DNA of 64,000 nt. Origin: Allacma fusca (lineage: Eukaryota; Arthropoda; Collembola; Symphypleona; Sminthuridae). Shown one piece after another: positions 47,758-61,670 of this stretch. The stretch spans positions 23,994,001 to 24,058,000 of the forward strand of contig OX359246.1 of NCBI GenBank assembly GCA_947179485.1, read 5' to 3'. The position numbers and the translations under genes were made by a program. The notes beneath the pieces are model-generated. The model saw only the letters and a program-made list of their open reading frames with translations, was not told where the DNA came from and did no database searches. How positions within the stretch are numbered: the first letter of the stretch is position 1; each line of letters begins with the position of its first letter.

Positions 47758-50700
47758 GGACACATTCCTGTTATCCAAAACTTGGGATTAGGCTCACAGG
47801 ACAAATCCAGGGGAACTGAATCCTGGATGTGTAAGTGTATTCATGCAGTATGTACATTATGTACATACTGTATGTAAATATTACAACCTGTATGTAATGG
47901 CGTACAGAAGAACCTCCGTTTTTAGTACACTCCCCCAAATAGTATGATAGTTGCAAGTAAGTGCGCTTTTAATTTCCCTCGACACTTCAACGACTCATGT
48001 GCATACGTGTAGATAGAATACCTGTATGTACATAAATGTCCGCATATATTTTTATGCATGATTATCCATCACTGAGCAATGATCCTGGGACGGACCCCTT
48101 GTGTTTGAACTTGAACGGCTAACTCACAATCAGGAGATTCTCGATATCGGGTGAAGTTTCATATGTACATACGTACGTAGGTAAGACGCAGTTCCTATTG
48201 GAGAGGATAACATTATATGTATATAATATTATATATATATATAGATATATATAGATATATATATGGAAGGAAAGTCACAGGATTGTATTAATATTCGTTC
48301 CAGTACAATTGACGAAATTGGAAATTGTTTCTCTGAAATTATTATGTCTTTACATTATGGAAGGATACTACTCACCCCCCCCCCCTCCCCCCGCCACAAA
48401 TAATTTTAGTCAAAAATTATTATCTTTTAGGTGACTTACAATCAGGGCAATTCAGAGATATTTTGCCTTTGGTTTAATCACAGGGCTACAAATATCTCGT
48501 AACTTAAGAGCTTCCCACAGAGGAAAGATACAGGACGAATGGAATGTTCTAATACGGCAATCTCGCTGCAGGAGTAACTTTGAACGCAATAAAATCAGAC
48601 TTGCATACAATTGTATAGTCTTACAATGCACTCACCCCAACCTCCAGAAATACACAAAGCTTACTCGTCTGAATGAAAGGAATTTACACGGAGACAATTT
48701 AATACATGACGAAGGTGGTATTGCGTTCTAATATTTTCGTTCCTAATTCCCATAGACAAGAAAGACAGTCTTGTTTAGGATGCCTATCAAAGGGAGAGAA
48801 CATATCCTGCCCATCAGTACCAAAAAGAATGGTACTTTAATTAGGCACTTAATTAAGCATGGAGATTTGAAGAAGGGCTAATTAATTATGTGTTAGTTAC
48901 CCTTTAGTCTTGAGAAAACAATACAGCGAGGGCTAGAAGCCAAAATAGTTTTGTCCCTTTTTTAGAAAGAGTTTCTCATACCCAGAGAAATATTCTGCTG
49001 GTACATTTATACATTAACCCCTGATTGGGGTATACTACTAGGAATGTGAATGCAGGGTATAAATACCTTGGTTTATCTGCCAATGACACAAATCGGTTAT
49101 CCGAACCTACGATTGAGTCAATTTCGCGCTGCAATTTCCTCTGCACTTCCTGATTGGACACCAGGTACAGCATTGCCCAGCGTAAGGTTAATGTTGTGGT
49201 TTCCGTTGCTCCAAAGAAAAACTCCGCAATGATCCCAACAAGGGATTGCACTGAAAAAAAAAGACACATCACCTTAGGCGGCATGCGTAAATTATATAAC
49301 GCTAATTTGCCACATTTTTGACCACCTCTGACCCCGAGTAACGCATACGTAACGCTGTCATCTAATCCCCACTATATCATACATAACGTAATGATAATTA
49401 ATTTATGCATAACTTCAATAATTAGTACTAAAATTATGTCGGAAATTACTCCTGTCTTGTAGAAATTGCAGTCCTTTGGTTTTCACACATATTCTTAAAA
49501 ATTTTAAACCTCGCTCTCAAATATTTTCACTAAATATGCCAAGAATGTCTACGCGTGGAAACCGGGTCGAATAAAATATTGCGTTAGGTAAAAGAGTACA
49601 AAAGTACCAACCACTGTACGTAACGCTAGCAATACGTTAAGAAAAACCACGCCCGACCGACTAAGCGTTACATAATCTATGCATCCCGCCTAATACAAAC
49701 CCAGCTAAATGAAATAACGTACTTGGCAAAAGTTTACTTTTGTATTTATTTAATTTTGCTTAAACTTTTATGTTCGACAAGTAAAGACCTAAACTGCAAA
49801 ATCCTTACGAGGATATGTATATACCCCCTATCGGTAATATTTATATACCGAATTCGGTAGGGATATGATATTGACCCGGGAGGTCACTGAATGGTGATTA
49901 CGACACCAACTGGAACCAAACCTGGTTCAATAATGACTTGTCCCCAAACTAAAATTTCTAGTCTATTTCGGGCCGGATTGTACAATAATTACGTACAAAA
50001 TCCTGCATGAATGTGATATTTAACCAGGAGGTCATCGAGGGGTTATTAGATCACCAACTGGAGCAAAACTTGGCAGGCGTTTACTTTACCCGTAGTTTAA
50101 AATTTTTGCCCTATTAGATGCCAGCTGTAAATAATTTCTGGAAATACAAATAAGACCTGTACGGGCAGGATCTGACCTCTTGGGGTCAATAACTCTACAC
50201 CTGGCAAGTATCTATGAACATCAAGCCAAATTTTTTTTGATGGTTGTTTTGATGGGGTTATATTGAATTGATTTTTGATTTTTAATTGCAAAATTTCCCA
50301 AGTTTTTATATTTTGGTACCCCATGAATAATTAAATAAATTCCATTTAAATCTAACCCGGGATATCCCCGAATCTGCTTTCCAGATTTTAATGAGCCAAT
50401 TACCAAAAATGATATACTCATCATGGCACACCCTCCAGGTTCTATTTGACACCGAACATACATCCTCGAATAAAGCATATCCTCGTAAGCATTGTAAGGT
50501 GCCCTCACTGTTATTAAATTCAAGGCTACGCACAATTCTAAAATCCTTCAAATCTAAACCCTAACATTTATCCAGATTTGAAGATTTAAAAAAATATAAG
50601 CAGAGCTAATTAAATAGGTAAATACTATTTTAACTCAGCGATACTCAGAGTCCAGCCCTGGACTGCATATGACTTTATAACACTGCTGAAATAAAAGAAA

Positions 50701-53700
50701 CTTACTGCCGGCTTTCTTGTAGAAACTAGAGGACTCATCCGTGGTCATTTCAATCTCCTTCAAATAAGCATCAATAAAATCCCGGGGTTCCCCTCCCTCA
50801 GGCAGGCTCTTAATGTGCTCCTGAATCTCCTCTTGGAGAAAGGCATGGAAGTCCTGAGCCAGTTTAACGGAGGAAGTGTAGCCCAGTAATCCTGGAGCAT
50901 ACTTAAGCAAAGACGGAGCAATCAGTAGAGTCACAGCAGTGATAGTAGGCTGACCAAATTTTCTTCAAAGAACAAAAGCAATTATTTACTGACAGAGAAT
51001 TCTCTTCGTATCACAACCATACATACATAATTACATGAACAGGGTGGATAATTAAGATTTTTATTCAAATATAGACCGTAAATTAGACCGTAGGTTGATT
51101 ATCGACCATACAGCTCCCAAGCATTTGACGGTCCCAAAACTATCAGATTCACAGTTAGTTTTTTTTCTCCATAAACTGACAAATTATTATGCACAGTACA
51201 GCTATGTAAATTAATCTTCCTAAATAAATAATAATTTTATACTCAACCGAAGACATAATTCCAATCCTTCAAAGAAAACTCCCAAATAATTTTCTCAAAC
51301 TTTTTCTCAGCGTTACAGTCCCAACCTCAGTCTATAAGAGAAAGTTCATTTTGTAGGGAAGAGGAAAGCAGTCAATGTAACCCAACTTCCCATCCCAATA
51401 ACTTTCACAAGCATGTCTACAAAAAAGCACTGCAACTATTCCCTACAGTCAAGACCAAGAAGCCAATATTCCTCACGACTCCAGCTCGAGAGTTGACCAC
51501 ATCTGAAAAGGAGGAATTTCACACGGAAATAAGTTTACATAGAAAATTATTGTATCATAATACAGGGGCCTGTATTGGAATAGCCACTGTAGGAAGTTTT
51601 CTCAGGAAATAAATATTTAGGCAGGAAGACGACAAACAAATTGTATAACAAGTTTTGTCAACAGCAACTCAACAAAAAAAACCTTGGGCCCTCAGGGGAT
51701 CTCTTATAATTCCCAGGTTATGTATGAAGCTCAAATCCTGAATGTTATCACACAGGATATGTATGTATTTGCGTATTTGGAGAGTAAATACTTTTACAAA
51801 ACAACCAGATACATCAATATTTGTCAACCCTTTGCCCCGAGTAATTCCCAGAGTAGTTTATAGCTATATTGACGCTATACAATTTTTGGTTCTTACAATT
51901 TAAATACCTTGGAATCTCCTCATCCCAGCCCCTCGGTTTTTATGGAGTCAATCAAATCAAACATGCGGGAGCTGGTTGCTGTCGACAATCAACGTAAAGT
52001 GTGGAGTACTTTTTTGAACTGACTTGTAGAGATTCCTTAAGAGTTGTAACTTGTCAGAATCATCATGCTGAAAACGCTTACTAGCAATGATGCTCCACAA
52101 AGCGTTCACGACGGCGAGCTCGAATCTGTCTCTTAACGTGACAGACTTTCCCTCATTGGACTTGAGCCAATTGAGAAACTCTCCCACCTCCCTCATCACC
52201 AGGGACTCCATTGACCTCTTCCCAAAACCAAAGGTTCGGAGGGCCCTGGATGTGAATCGACGCTGTTCCTCCCAAACCGGACCCTCTGTCGTGAGGAGCC
52301 CTAGAACAAAAATTCATACAAACCCTTTATTTCAGGAGTAATGCCCAAGAATTATCCCACGAAGATGCTCCAAGAAGATGCATCCTCACCGTTCCTCCCA
52401 TTCGTTAAAATCAGTGCGGACCATTCCGAGGGTCGTCCATTGAAAATAGGATTTTGAAAGCATTCCTTTATTAACTTCGCACTCCCCAGAACAATCACCC
52501 TGTAAAAAAAATAAACTCAATTTTAATTTCAGGTTTTTGTTTTGTTGATGCGGAGTTATTTTATAGATTCTAAGAGTAAAAGTATAAATAGATACTTAAA
52601 TCCGAAAGGAAAAATTGGATCATTGCCTGATTGGTCCGAAGTTAACCATGAAAATATCCCCATGGTCCCTTTGCCATTTGGCGTAAGTGTAAAAGGGTCG
52701 ACCTCCGACTGCCATAGCATTCCCAATGAATGGTATTCCCCGAGGACCTATAATAGTAGGGCAAAAATGGTCATGAGACTGTCCCAGTAGTGTAGGCATT
52801 TAATTCCCTGTATAAATAATAACAAACATATTGGATACCAGTACAATCCCTATATAAGTATCTAATTATACAATTGTAGAATATCCCACGACGGATTTAA
52901 ATTAAAAGTAAATATGTGACAGGCCGTTGCCACAACCTATGGAAAGTTTACTTAGGTAATGTTTCATCACTGACATTGCCAAGCAATTCAAAGCGGTATC
53001 AAAGTTGACATATGATTAGGGACACGTTTTCTTCCCTTGTCTTCCGTAAATTGCGTTACAAATATTATCTGTATTCTCAGGAGTTAAACAAATGGAGGGA
53101 ATTTTTTGGATCACTGGACCAATGAGAAATGTGTACAATTTGAAATTTGGACAAGGGTGTCAGGTTATGAATGAATCAAATTATTATGTAATACTTGTCT
53201 TATTTTCCAAATTCACTGGGAATTATTTCACTCGATAAATAATTATTCTTAATGCTACTAATGGAGAGCCTCCTGAAAAAAAACTTCAGATCTGCCTCAA
53301 ATCTAATAAAATTCGACTCCTATAAATGTCCAGGGAGTATTTGAGTTTCAAATACTAATTCTCCTGCTGTGTTTTTGTTTCTTCAAATCCAAAGTTATAA
53401 GTAATCTTAATTCTTTGGATACATAGAAAAGGAAAAATAAAAATAGTACGTAATAGACTTCTTTTTTTTTGGATGTAAAAGTAGACTCCATGCACCTTGT
53501 TTGCCGAAGCGTTTTTTTTTCCAAATGGGATATTTTCTGAAGAAAAACATGTTTTCCTATGAATATCTGTGTACAAAATTATCTCAGATCCTAAAACGGG
53601 AATTAACTTGTTAGTTTTAAATAAAGTGATTATTTTGCTAATATTTAACAATTGAGTGTCCTTGACAGGGCACATTTTTAATTGAGCCCTCTCAATCAAT

Positions 53701-54623
53701 AAAATACAATCAATACAACTTACAATTGAGAGTAATTACCCACAAATTTAATCAACTAGAAATTATTTTTCTGGCTCTAACTGGGACTTGCCCACAATTA
53801 AAACATTGAAGATTTCCTGTTTACATTCAGGGATTTATTCCCACATATGCACTTTCTCCTCCACAATAATAATTTTTCTGGGACTTTGTTTCCTTTATAA
53901 GACTTTAAATCTCAAGCTAAAAAATCCGAAACTATCTTGTCCTTGAATTTAAAAATAATTCCTGGAATTAAAAATAAGGGAAGTTCTCATTTTGAGGAAA
54001 AACTCCGCAAATTGTCCTCCTAAAGGCTCTAACAGTATTTTGGCTAACGGGGCCAAAATCTGAAAAATGGAAATTTAACACTGCACTGCAATAATAATTA
54101 TTGTAGGAATCTGTGTTAATTGGAAGCAAAACGGACCAAAGGGGAATTAATTTGATGAAATTTGAGGAGCTGGTTCTGTGCTAAAAACAAATTTTTGCAA
54201 AAATCCGGTGAAAGTTTCCTCTCATCAGCATTCACAGGCGAGAACTAAGAATTTTTTCCGGAGTAATAATAATTAATTATCTAAATCCATTTTTTTCTAA
54301 ACAATTTTTTTTTATTGGGAAATTCCCTTTCATACTTTAGCCCAGATTTTGTCCTTATGTGTTTGGAATTTACGGAGCTTTTTACTGCTGAGCTCTTGTT
54401 GATTTTTGTCGTTCCCTCCTATGCTAATTCCTCCTCGATGGCTATGCACACTTGTTTTTATCCATTTGTGCGAGGAGGCTGTTTCTTGTACGAGTACTAC
54501 ACAATAATTTTGCTATTTGGGCTTACCTGGAGGGAATCGGAGCCGGGGCTTGGATGATCTGATGATGAGAAAACACAAAAAAATTGCGGCTGCCAGGGCA
54601 GCTGTAATGACTGACACGGACAT
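44435..54623 (-). CDS. cytochrome P450, CYP2-like, microsomal (P450-B)
   Basis: Haem-thiolate monooxygenase. Exons: 54623-54527, 52747-52627, 52499-52390, 52300-52024, 50962-50706, 49250-49067 and 44876-44435, summing to 1488 nt (495 aa) with closed phases. Marks are the anchor MSVSVITAALAAAIFLCFL, FPPGPRGIP, WEEQR of helix C (119-123), FGATETT in helix I (300-306), ETVR of helix K (359-362), FRPERF (412-417) and FSLGKRNCMG with Cys441. Helix I has Gly-Ala where the family usually has Ala-Gly or Gly-Gly, a mild deviation. Intron 2 appears to start with GC (AG|GCAATG); the others are GT-AG. Introns are far longer than in P450-A (intron 6 is 4.2 kb) because repeats have moved in. The long last intron leaves a small chance that the final exon belongs to another gene, but phase and sequence fit. 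Confidence 0.88.
45509..45802. repeat. diverged copy of the 37313-38053 TIR family
   Basis: The left part keeps GAGGCATAATGATCTAGATG and then ATAATCGATTA, AAGGCAAAATAAACT and GGATCTACATAATTAC in the order found in the 37313-38053 element. The right part keeps TAGATCATTTTTTTCTAAT, GCATCTAGACCAAATT and TTCACTGATGA, matching its inverse end. It is shorter and more mutated. It lies in intron 6 of P450-B. Confidence 0.65.
47723..47754. repeat. (CT)n microsatellite
   Basis: Uninterrupted CT run of about 16 units in intron 6 of P450-B. Likely length-polymorphic. Confidence 0.95.
48231..48264. repeat. AT / AGATAT microsatellite
   Basis: ATATATATATAGATATATATAGATATATATAT-type run in intron 6 of P450-B. 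Confidence 0.85.
49274..49693. mobile_element. MITE with TTAGGCGG ends in P450-B intron 5
   Basis: The left end TTAGGCGGCATGCGTAAATT runs on to ATATAACGCT. The inverse of the right end is TTAGGCGGGATGCATAGATT and then ATGTAACGCT, about 30 bases with few mismatches. Internal ACGCATACGTAACGCTGTC and similar GTAACGC motifs recur. Ends of the style CATRAATTACGTAACGC are known from ISL2EU/IS4EU-type invertebrate MITEs; I make that link from memory and with reserve. No target duplication is clear. The element starts only 22 bases upstream of the splice acceptor of exon 6. Confidence 0.7.
49862..50074. repeat. pair of diverged about 65-bp direct repeats
   Basis: 49862-49928 and 50012-50074 share the order GATATT-ACC-GGAGGTCA, GGT-ATTA, CACCAACTGGA-C-AAAC-TGG. 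They are about 150 bases apart in intron 5 of P450-B. They may be the remains of a tandem array. Confidence 0.6.
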
Positions 54624-54679
54624 GACGGGGGTCAGATCTCTCTCAAAATTTCTCTGGAATTTTTCCTAAGGATGTCGGT

Positions 54680-54687
54680 CCTTTATA
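54680..54687 (-). promoter_or_regulatory. candidate TATA box of P450-B
   Basis: Reads TATAAAGG on the minus strand about 60 bases upstream of the ATG at 54623, implying a leader of about 30 nt. Supports the chosen first exon. Confidence 0.5.
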
Positions 54688-57600
54688 AATCCTAAGTCAT
54701 GTGAGTCCACTCGGGCAGATTTGGGATGATCCACAATAATGAAATATGTTGATATGCGGATACAACGCAATTTTCCCTTCTTCAATTATCAAGCACGTCA
54801 TTCACGTGCCGAGGATATCTAAATATAAGCAATGATCCCAAGCTTCTAAAACGCCCTCAAAAAAAAAGTCGACATACAGTGTACTGTTGTAGTGTGTCAC
54901 TTATAATGGACGGGCTCTCATGCCCAGAGAAATCCGCCCTGCAGTATGATAACCATTTGGGGGGGGGGATCTTTTTCAGCCAAGAGGAAAACAAAAAGTA
55001 ATCTCTCCCATATATAGGGTGACAGGGACAGTGGGAGCAGACTGTATAATTATTGCAATTGACTACTACTATTGAAACGGAAGATATAGATTGTAACGTT
55101 GTAACACTTTGAACGGAAATTATGGATACAAGACTTGACCCATTGTACTTATGCGTTACTTTCCGAGTACATCCAAGCTGTAATCATTGATTAGGCAACG
55201 TAACTTCTCTGTCATGACAAGATCTGCTATTTGCTCTTTATGTCCGCATTCATTTGACTATTAATCCTCAAGTTCTGCAAACATCAGCTAATACACACAC
55301 AGTATCGGGAATTTTTTTGTGATATCTCCTATGTATAGTTGCTGCTCCCTTGAGTATTAATCTGGACGGCTAGGATTTTGCCAGTTCATGCAGTATGGGG
55401 TCGTATCCATCTGAGTGAGCCTGTTTTTATGACTTATTTACGCTCCTTGACCAAATGTATGTGTTACTCTTGTAGTTGGGGGAACTCATTCATATGCTCG
55501 ATGATCCTAGTCGCTGCATATGAGCACAATGTGTCACACAGGTGGAATTGTACATTGAGCTCATCCTAAACATTGTACTGCACTTCATAATAATTATAAG
55601 CCCTATCAGTGTACTACACTAGTACAATAACAACTCTTGACGGAACCTGTTCTGTAACCATAGAGTGGTTTTTCCTGGAATCCGGACTCATCTTCATACA
55701 TATGCCCTTATGTTTGTAATTACGTATGTATGTATGTACACATCTCCATATGTATAATTATACATATGCCCTTCCAAGAGGTCCCTGACAGTCGGATAAG
55801 GAATCAAAGTATTAAAATTTTCCGATTCAGAACTCAAGTATCTACTTACCTCTATGTACCTGGACAAGACAATAGGAAAAATGTATGGAAATGGAAAGAA
55901 TCATTGGGAGAAGGCGCGCTCGTACATAGAAAGCTGGGAGATTTGTATGTATTAAAATGGTGGGAAGGGTCTGGGACTACACCAACAGGGGAAAATATCC
56001 TTGAACTATCTATTTAATGTAAACAATTTACATAATTATTATAGATGCAGTATTGAATACATAGGAGGATCCACTGAAGTCTAGAGGACAAGAGTTCCTC
56101 CAAGGATTGGCATATTTCCAAGTTTTAATGAATAATCTCAGGTGTCTATTGAGAGTCTGAAGTAGTTGATTGTGGATGAAATTAAGATAACCCCTGACAA
56201 ATTCCCTAATGATGTGGCAATGTCAGACTCAATGACCCGTAGATAATATGCAAAGTGACTTTTTCCTCTTGTATGGATCTCTTGTTGTTGTAATGATTTC
56301 ATAGTCTGGGGAAATATAATAATTATTATAGTTGCAACTGCTGGGACTTTGAATGGGCACTGTGTTCCATATCTTTCTTCTCCCCCCGTTTACTTATTGT
56401 TAGTCCAACGGGTAAGAATGTTAAGGAGACATTTTCCGGAATTGTCCTAGCTCATATTAACCCTTCAGGTCACAGTGATCAAATGAATCAAGGAAAGTCG
56501 GGATTTTTCCAGGAATTGTTTTACTCCGATTTTTCATTTCCAAAATAATATTGGAAACAATTTTATGTTGATGCTCGCTTGTCTCAAATTTTATTGGCTT
56601 CCAGATTTGATAACAACGAGATTACTCCACTGAGAAGTTGGGTCACTGGGGGTTGACACGTCCGGTAGGGTTGGAGGAAATGAAGTTTGAAATAAGAAAG
56701 GAGGCTGGAACTTTGGAGTTCTTCAGTTCAGAGTGATGCTGATATGGCAATATGGGGAATTTCACGGGGAAATTTCCAGGCAAACCCCGGCAACATTTTG
56801 TTTGATAGGACATGAGGTAAGGGAGCTCTTGGTTAGGGTTCTGGAAATCTGGTTTAAAATCTTGTTACACAGAGGAGGGGTGGAAAAAGTCGTCCTTCTC
56901 TGGGAAATATGCCCGGTATTAAGAGTAGGATTTGGACCAAGCTTGGAAAAGTCTTCAATGTTCAGACTTGCGGAGAGAGAGAGAGGATCGAATGTCTTTT
57001 CAAGACCAATCCTCATCTCATCTCCCTCCAACCTTGTTGCAGGATTCAACCCCAGATTTCTCATAGCATATAGTCTTTGATAACAAATGTCAATGAAATT
57101 TTAGGGATAAATGAGTCTCAGCATAACGTTTTCAAAAATTATTTTGGAAATGAAAAATCTACGAATGTACATAATTAGATATATCATTCCGAAAAAATCC
57201 TATCTTTACATCATTCATTTAATCATTTATGATGGGCTCATGAGGTTAGCATGACAAAGTATTTGAAGAATAATTGTCTTCAAAATGGGAAATTGAAAAT
57301 TAATGACGATAACTATACTTACACGGACTATAGTGGAAGGAACAAGGAGATGTAACACCCGGCAAGTAATTAAATATGCACACCTGTGACAGGTAATGCA
57401 AATTAATTGTTCTTACTGCTTTTACTGTAGGTAGCCGGTCTTTGTCCACACCTCCAATCATTCTAGTCTCAGAGTCCCTGTCCCCATTGGTCCGGTTGGC
57501 AATATATAGGACTTGGCTAATTTTTATAATAACTCTCAACTGACGGCAGAACGGCTGAATGAAGCGTGGAATCCTAGAATTTTTATTTCCTCACACTCTA

Positions 57601-57993
57601 TTGCTTAGGATTTTCAGGAAAATTCCAAAAATTAATCCTTGATTTAGTATATAATTACTGAAGGGCCTGACTTAACCAAACAACTAATATTCGAATGAGG
57701 TTTACTGTATTAGCATATATGCTTTAGCTTTCACTTAAGGCTTTTAACATATTTGGAGACTCGTTCCCGTAAAACATCCTCATGTACGAGTACAAATTGT
57801 ACTGTACAATCAAGTCAAACTCATACATATATTTAAATTACAAAAATTCAGCATAACTAGGATAATAAGCGCCTTGCATTGGTAGTGTGCACCTGATGTA
57901 ATAATTAAACCTGATCATCCACATGGGGTTATTGCTATTACTAATTTTATTGACCTGTGATTGAGACCCAAACCTCTGATAAATACTTCAAAC

Positions 57994-57996
<3 letters not shown>

Positions 57997-58057
<61 letters not shown>
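57997..58057. repeat. (TC)n microsatellite
   Basis: Uninterrupted TC run of about 30 units. Likely polymorphic. Confidence 0.95.
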
Positions 58058-58060
<3 letters not shown>

Positions 58061-60493
58061 ACTAAACTGTATATTATATAAAATGAATAAACTTTGAGAA
58101 TTTGAAGAATGGCCAGATAATCCCCATGAATAAGATAGCGATTAAAATAGTACAGAAAAGGGCGTGGACAGGGTCATTGGGTACGGGAATGAGGGAAGTT
58201 GGTAGTTTTGGTACATAAACTCCGAGTTAAACTCCAACGAAATATCCCATCATCGTCAATTATCAGACATTTATTGAAGAAAACAACCCATTGCTCATGT
58301 CTTCCCAGCTCAATACATATCACAATATTTTTGTGTAAAAATTTAAATTAAGAATAGTTTGTAATAATTATTTTAATACGACATAGCAAAATCATATGAC
58401 ATGTCATCTCAAATATTATAACTAATCCCAAAGTACACATAATAAAGCATTTTTCCAGCCCAATAAAATCCCTACAGAAGTCCATTGATATTTATGAGGA
58501 TACAGAAGATGCTCAAAGGTTGAGGACGAAGAGTCAATGGGTACGATTTGGTGAAGTTTCTTGAGCAAAGTATGATTTCTATAAATAGGATAAGATCAAT
58601 AATCAAATGACGTAAATAATGAAATAAATCTCATAGGATTAAATCCCTCTTAGGAAATTTTAAGCATTAAGAAAGAGTTGCTCGGAGTCAACTCCAAGGA
58701 ATTTAGTAGCAGTTCAGTTCTGAGACTGAAGATCAAGTACAATGTACTCTCCAACAAGGGCGGCCCAAGAAGGAGCAATAATTCCCTCAGACAAGGAAAA
58801 ATCTTTCTTGATACAAAAATAGAGTTTTTTTTTACACAACAGCTCTAACAACAGAACTCATAGGCTCAACATAATGAATTATTTCTAATCACTAAAACTA
58901 AGAATGCTGAAATTATTCTCACTAATAAAGTTAGGGATTTGAGTCCGAAAAATGCATACAACTTTATATTTTGGGATCATCCTTCATGTGTATATACATA
59001 ATTATTTTAATAAATACAAAATAAGTAGGAAATCAAGAGAGAGTGTAGCGGATATTTGTACAATATTGTAAAATAGCATTCCTTATGACAGGTTTCAGGT
59101 CACCTCACAGCTGGGAGTTGAAAATGTATCGAATTAGATACATTCTATGTGAAAATGATTCTGTCGTCCTACTCAATTCGCTACTGCCGAGATTAAAGGT
59201 TCTGAAGTTTTGATGTATCATCGATCTCTAATCTCAAGCCGTACATGACGCCGGGGATCAAATCTCCAAGTCAGCCTACTAAAGACAGTTGTTTGAGCTA
59301 CCGGGCATGTGTGGATTGCGTAAACGAAAGCATGTCGGACCAGATGGATCAAAATGTGCATTTGAGTGAGAATTTTTCATGGGAGAGGGAAAATGGCGTC
59401 CGAAAGAAATAAAAGGACTCTCTGATGACACTCTACTTGGCAAGTTTTGTCTCCCTGACACAAATGTCCCGTCTGGGGTTATAATTACATATTTTATAGA
59501 TATCTACTATATTTTGAATAATTATCCTAATAAATTATAATTTATTCCGGGTATAGACAGTCAGAAACTCCCTGCAGTAATCAGAGAAGCTTGATTAGCG
59601 GATCTAGGATCACTGGCCAGCAAGGAACCGCCCCATTCCCAGAGTTATTAGGGATACGGAGGAGCAGCATCACCTTGACAAATCTCTGTAATATGCTACG
59701 AGGAGCCCGATTGTGGGACAGTTTGTTCTAAGTACAGTGGGGATTGATAATGACTGTCTATACAGTGCACTCTGGGTTGAAGACCTTCCTTCCAAACTCC
59801 AAAACCCTCTTGGATCTGGGCTATAAGAAAAATAAAACGTTGGTCTCACATGGGCTTTTACCCCTGGAGATCAAATATGTATTCCCAGGGGGGTCTTTCA
59901 CAGTTAGAGGAAACTGTAGATCAGATATAATCTCTGACCCTCGCAAGAAAATGTGCCAGAGAGAGGGGTATCCAGCAGGAGATTGACGCCAACTTTATAT
60001 TTTTGTTATCACTACCAAAAGGCATAGGTACTGGTATTCACGCCTATAGCTATACATAGTTTGTGTACATACCAACTAGACATATTACCAGCTGTTATAT
60101 GACAGTCTTATAAAAATATGCAACATTTTGATCTAGAGTCTCAAGTCAATATATGTATAATTATTGGTACGAGACTCAGGACCGGCATTAAGACCAGGTC
60201 TTCGAGCCCCCTCTGAGGAAACGCACATATGGACACTTGAACACGTGGCGTAGTCATTTTATGGTGGACGTGTAATTATTCAGCAAGTGTATTTTAAAGT
60301 TTGTGCACTGTTCGATAGAAATTTGTACGTGGGAAATGACTCCTTATCATTAGAATTCCATGGTTAGTATCAAAGTCGATAGCTTCGTTTCGTAACATGT
60401 TACATGATACATCGACCTTCAGCCATGCCATTTATGGGGTGTTGGAGTTCAGTGCGCCATGTTTTGCAGAGGACGTGAAATTGGAAAAATTCT

Positions 60494-61670
60494 GTAGAAA
60501 CAAATAAACGCCTAATCTATGATACGAAAAAAAAACTCCTGTTTCGTCAACAATCAACCGATTAAAAATGCCTTTGACGTCATCCTGCTTTGGTCACCAT
60601 GCTCATTGTCAGTGTCACATACGTAGAGGAGTTCAAATTCCAAAGGAAAATGGTTCATGTCAAATTCATGCAAGGAGCGCATGCTAGGAACATGAGGATT
60701 CAGAGAGTGCAAACCCCCCACAGGTAGTCACGGAGTCATCGATTCATGTAACAAACAAATTTGCTCCAACAATTATTATTATAATTAGGTAACTCAAAGT
60801 ATAGGATATCAAGTGCAAGATATCAATAGTTACGTAAAGTCTACAACTTGTAAAAAATAACTACTTGAGTATTACAGAACCGAATTCGAGCTAAACCCCA
60901 AGTGTGGTCTGTTCAATTATAAGGACTGTAGATTTTAGTCGTGACACATGATAATCCAAACCCAAACTACAATGGTAACTAGTCCCAGCACAAGTGATGT
61001 TGGATTATTAGGAAATGTTTAGTAACAGGCCGTGACTCAGTCATGACCTGTCTATTATCAGTCAGGTTAACCCCTGCCCTTACACATTTCCACACCAACA
61101 CTCATTATGGGACGGGAAATCCGTGCGGAATCACACAAAAATCTTCATCTGATTGTAAGCTTTTTGAAGTAGCCTGATTACCTCAATAAGTCTTTTAAAT
61201 CCTGTCTACTGATTCCAAATAATGATCTGCTACCTGTTTTAAAAATAGACTTTTTCACGGAAAGCAAAATTTGGTAAGTTCAAAAGTGCACTTGAAGTAA
61301 TTAGTTTATCATCGGCGGAAGAATCCAGGATGAGGCTCCAACATATTGCACTGCGTGGTTTTGAATGGAAGGAATTAACCTGCAAGAAGACAAACGAGCT
61401 CCAAAAATAAATCTATTAAAATTTTACTCTGTGCTTGAAAAAATGATTGTGTACTAATGGGGATGAAGTTATCCTTGCAATGTAAAAATTGATGGAGTAT
61501 TACGAAGTCCAATTTCACATTTGGGAAGGGTGAAATAATATTTAACCTTCGCCACATTCAGAGCCCACGGAATGTTCAAATAATTATGGGATATCGTTCA
61601 AAATTGGACAGAATTTCTGGAACCTTGTAGAAATTCAGTAGAAACAAATACGGCTAATCTATGATACGAA
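60494..61670. repeat. two copies of a 33-base motif, about 1.1 kb apart
   Basis: GTAGAAACAAATA followed by CTAATCTATGATACGAA occurs at about 60494-60527 and 61638-61670 in the same orientation. Between them, TTCATCTGATTGTA and a GCGGA-TCACACAAA motif are also duplicated nearby. They may be fragments of one dispersed repeat. Confidence 0.55.

Noticed and set aside
56733..57080. 115-codon plus-strand frame, with a 100-codon frame on the opposite strand
   Set aside because: Neither strand has a recognisable domain; overlapping open frames of this length occur by chance in a GC-richer patch.
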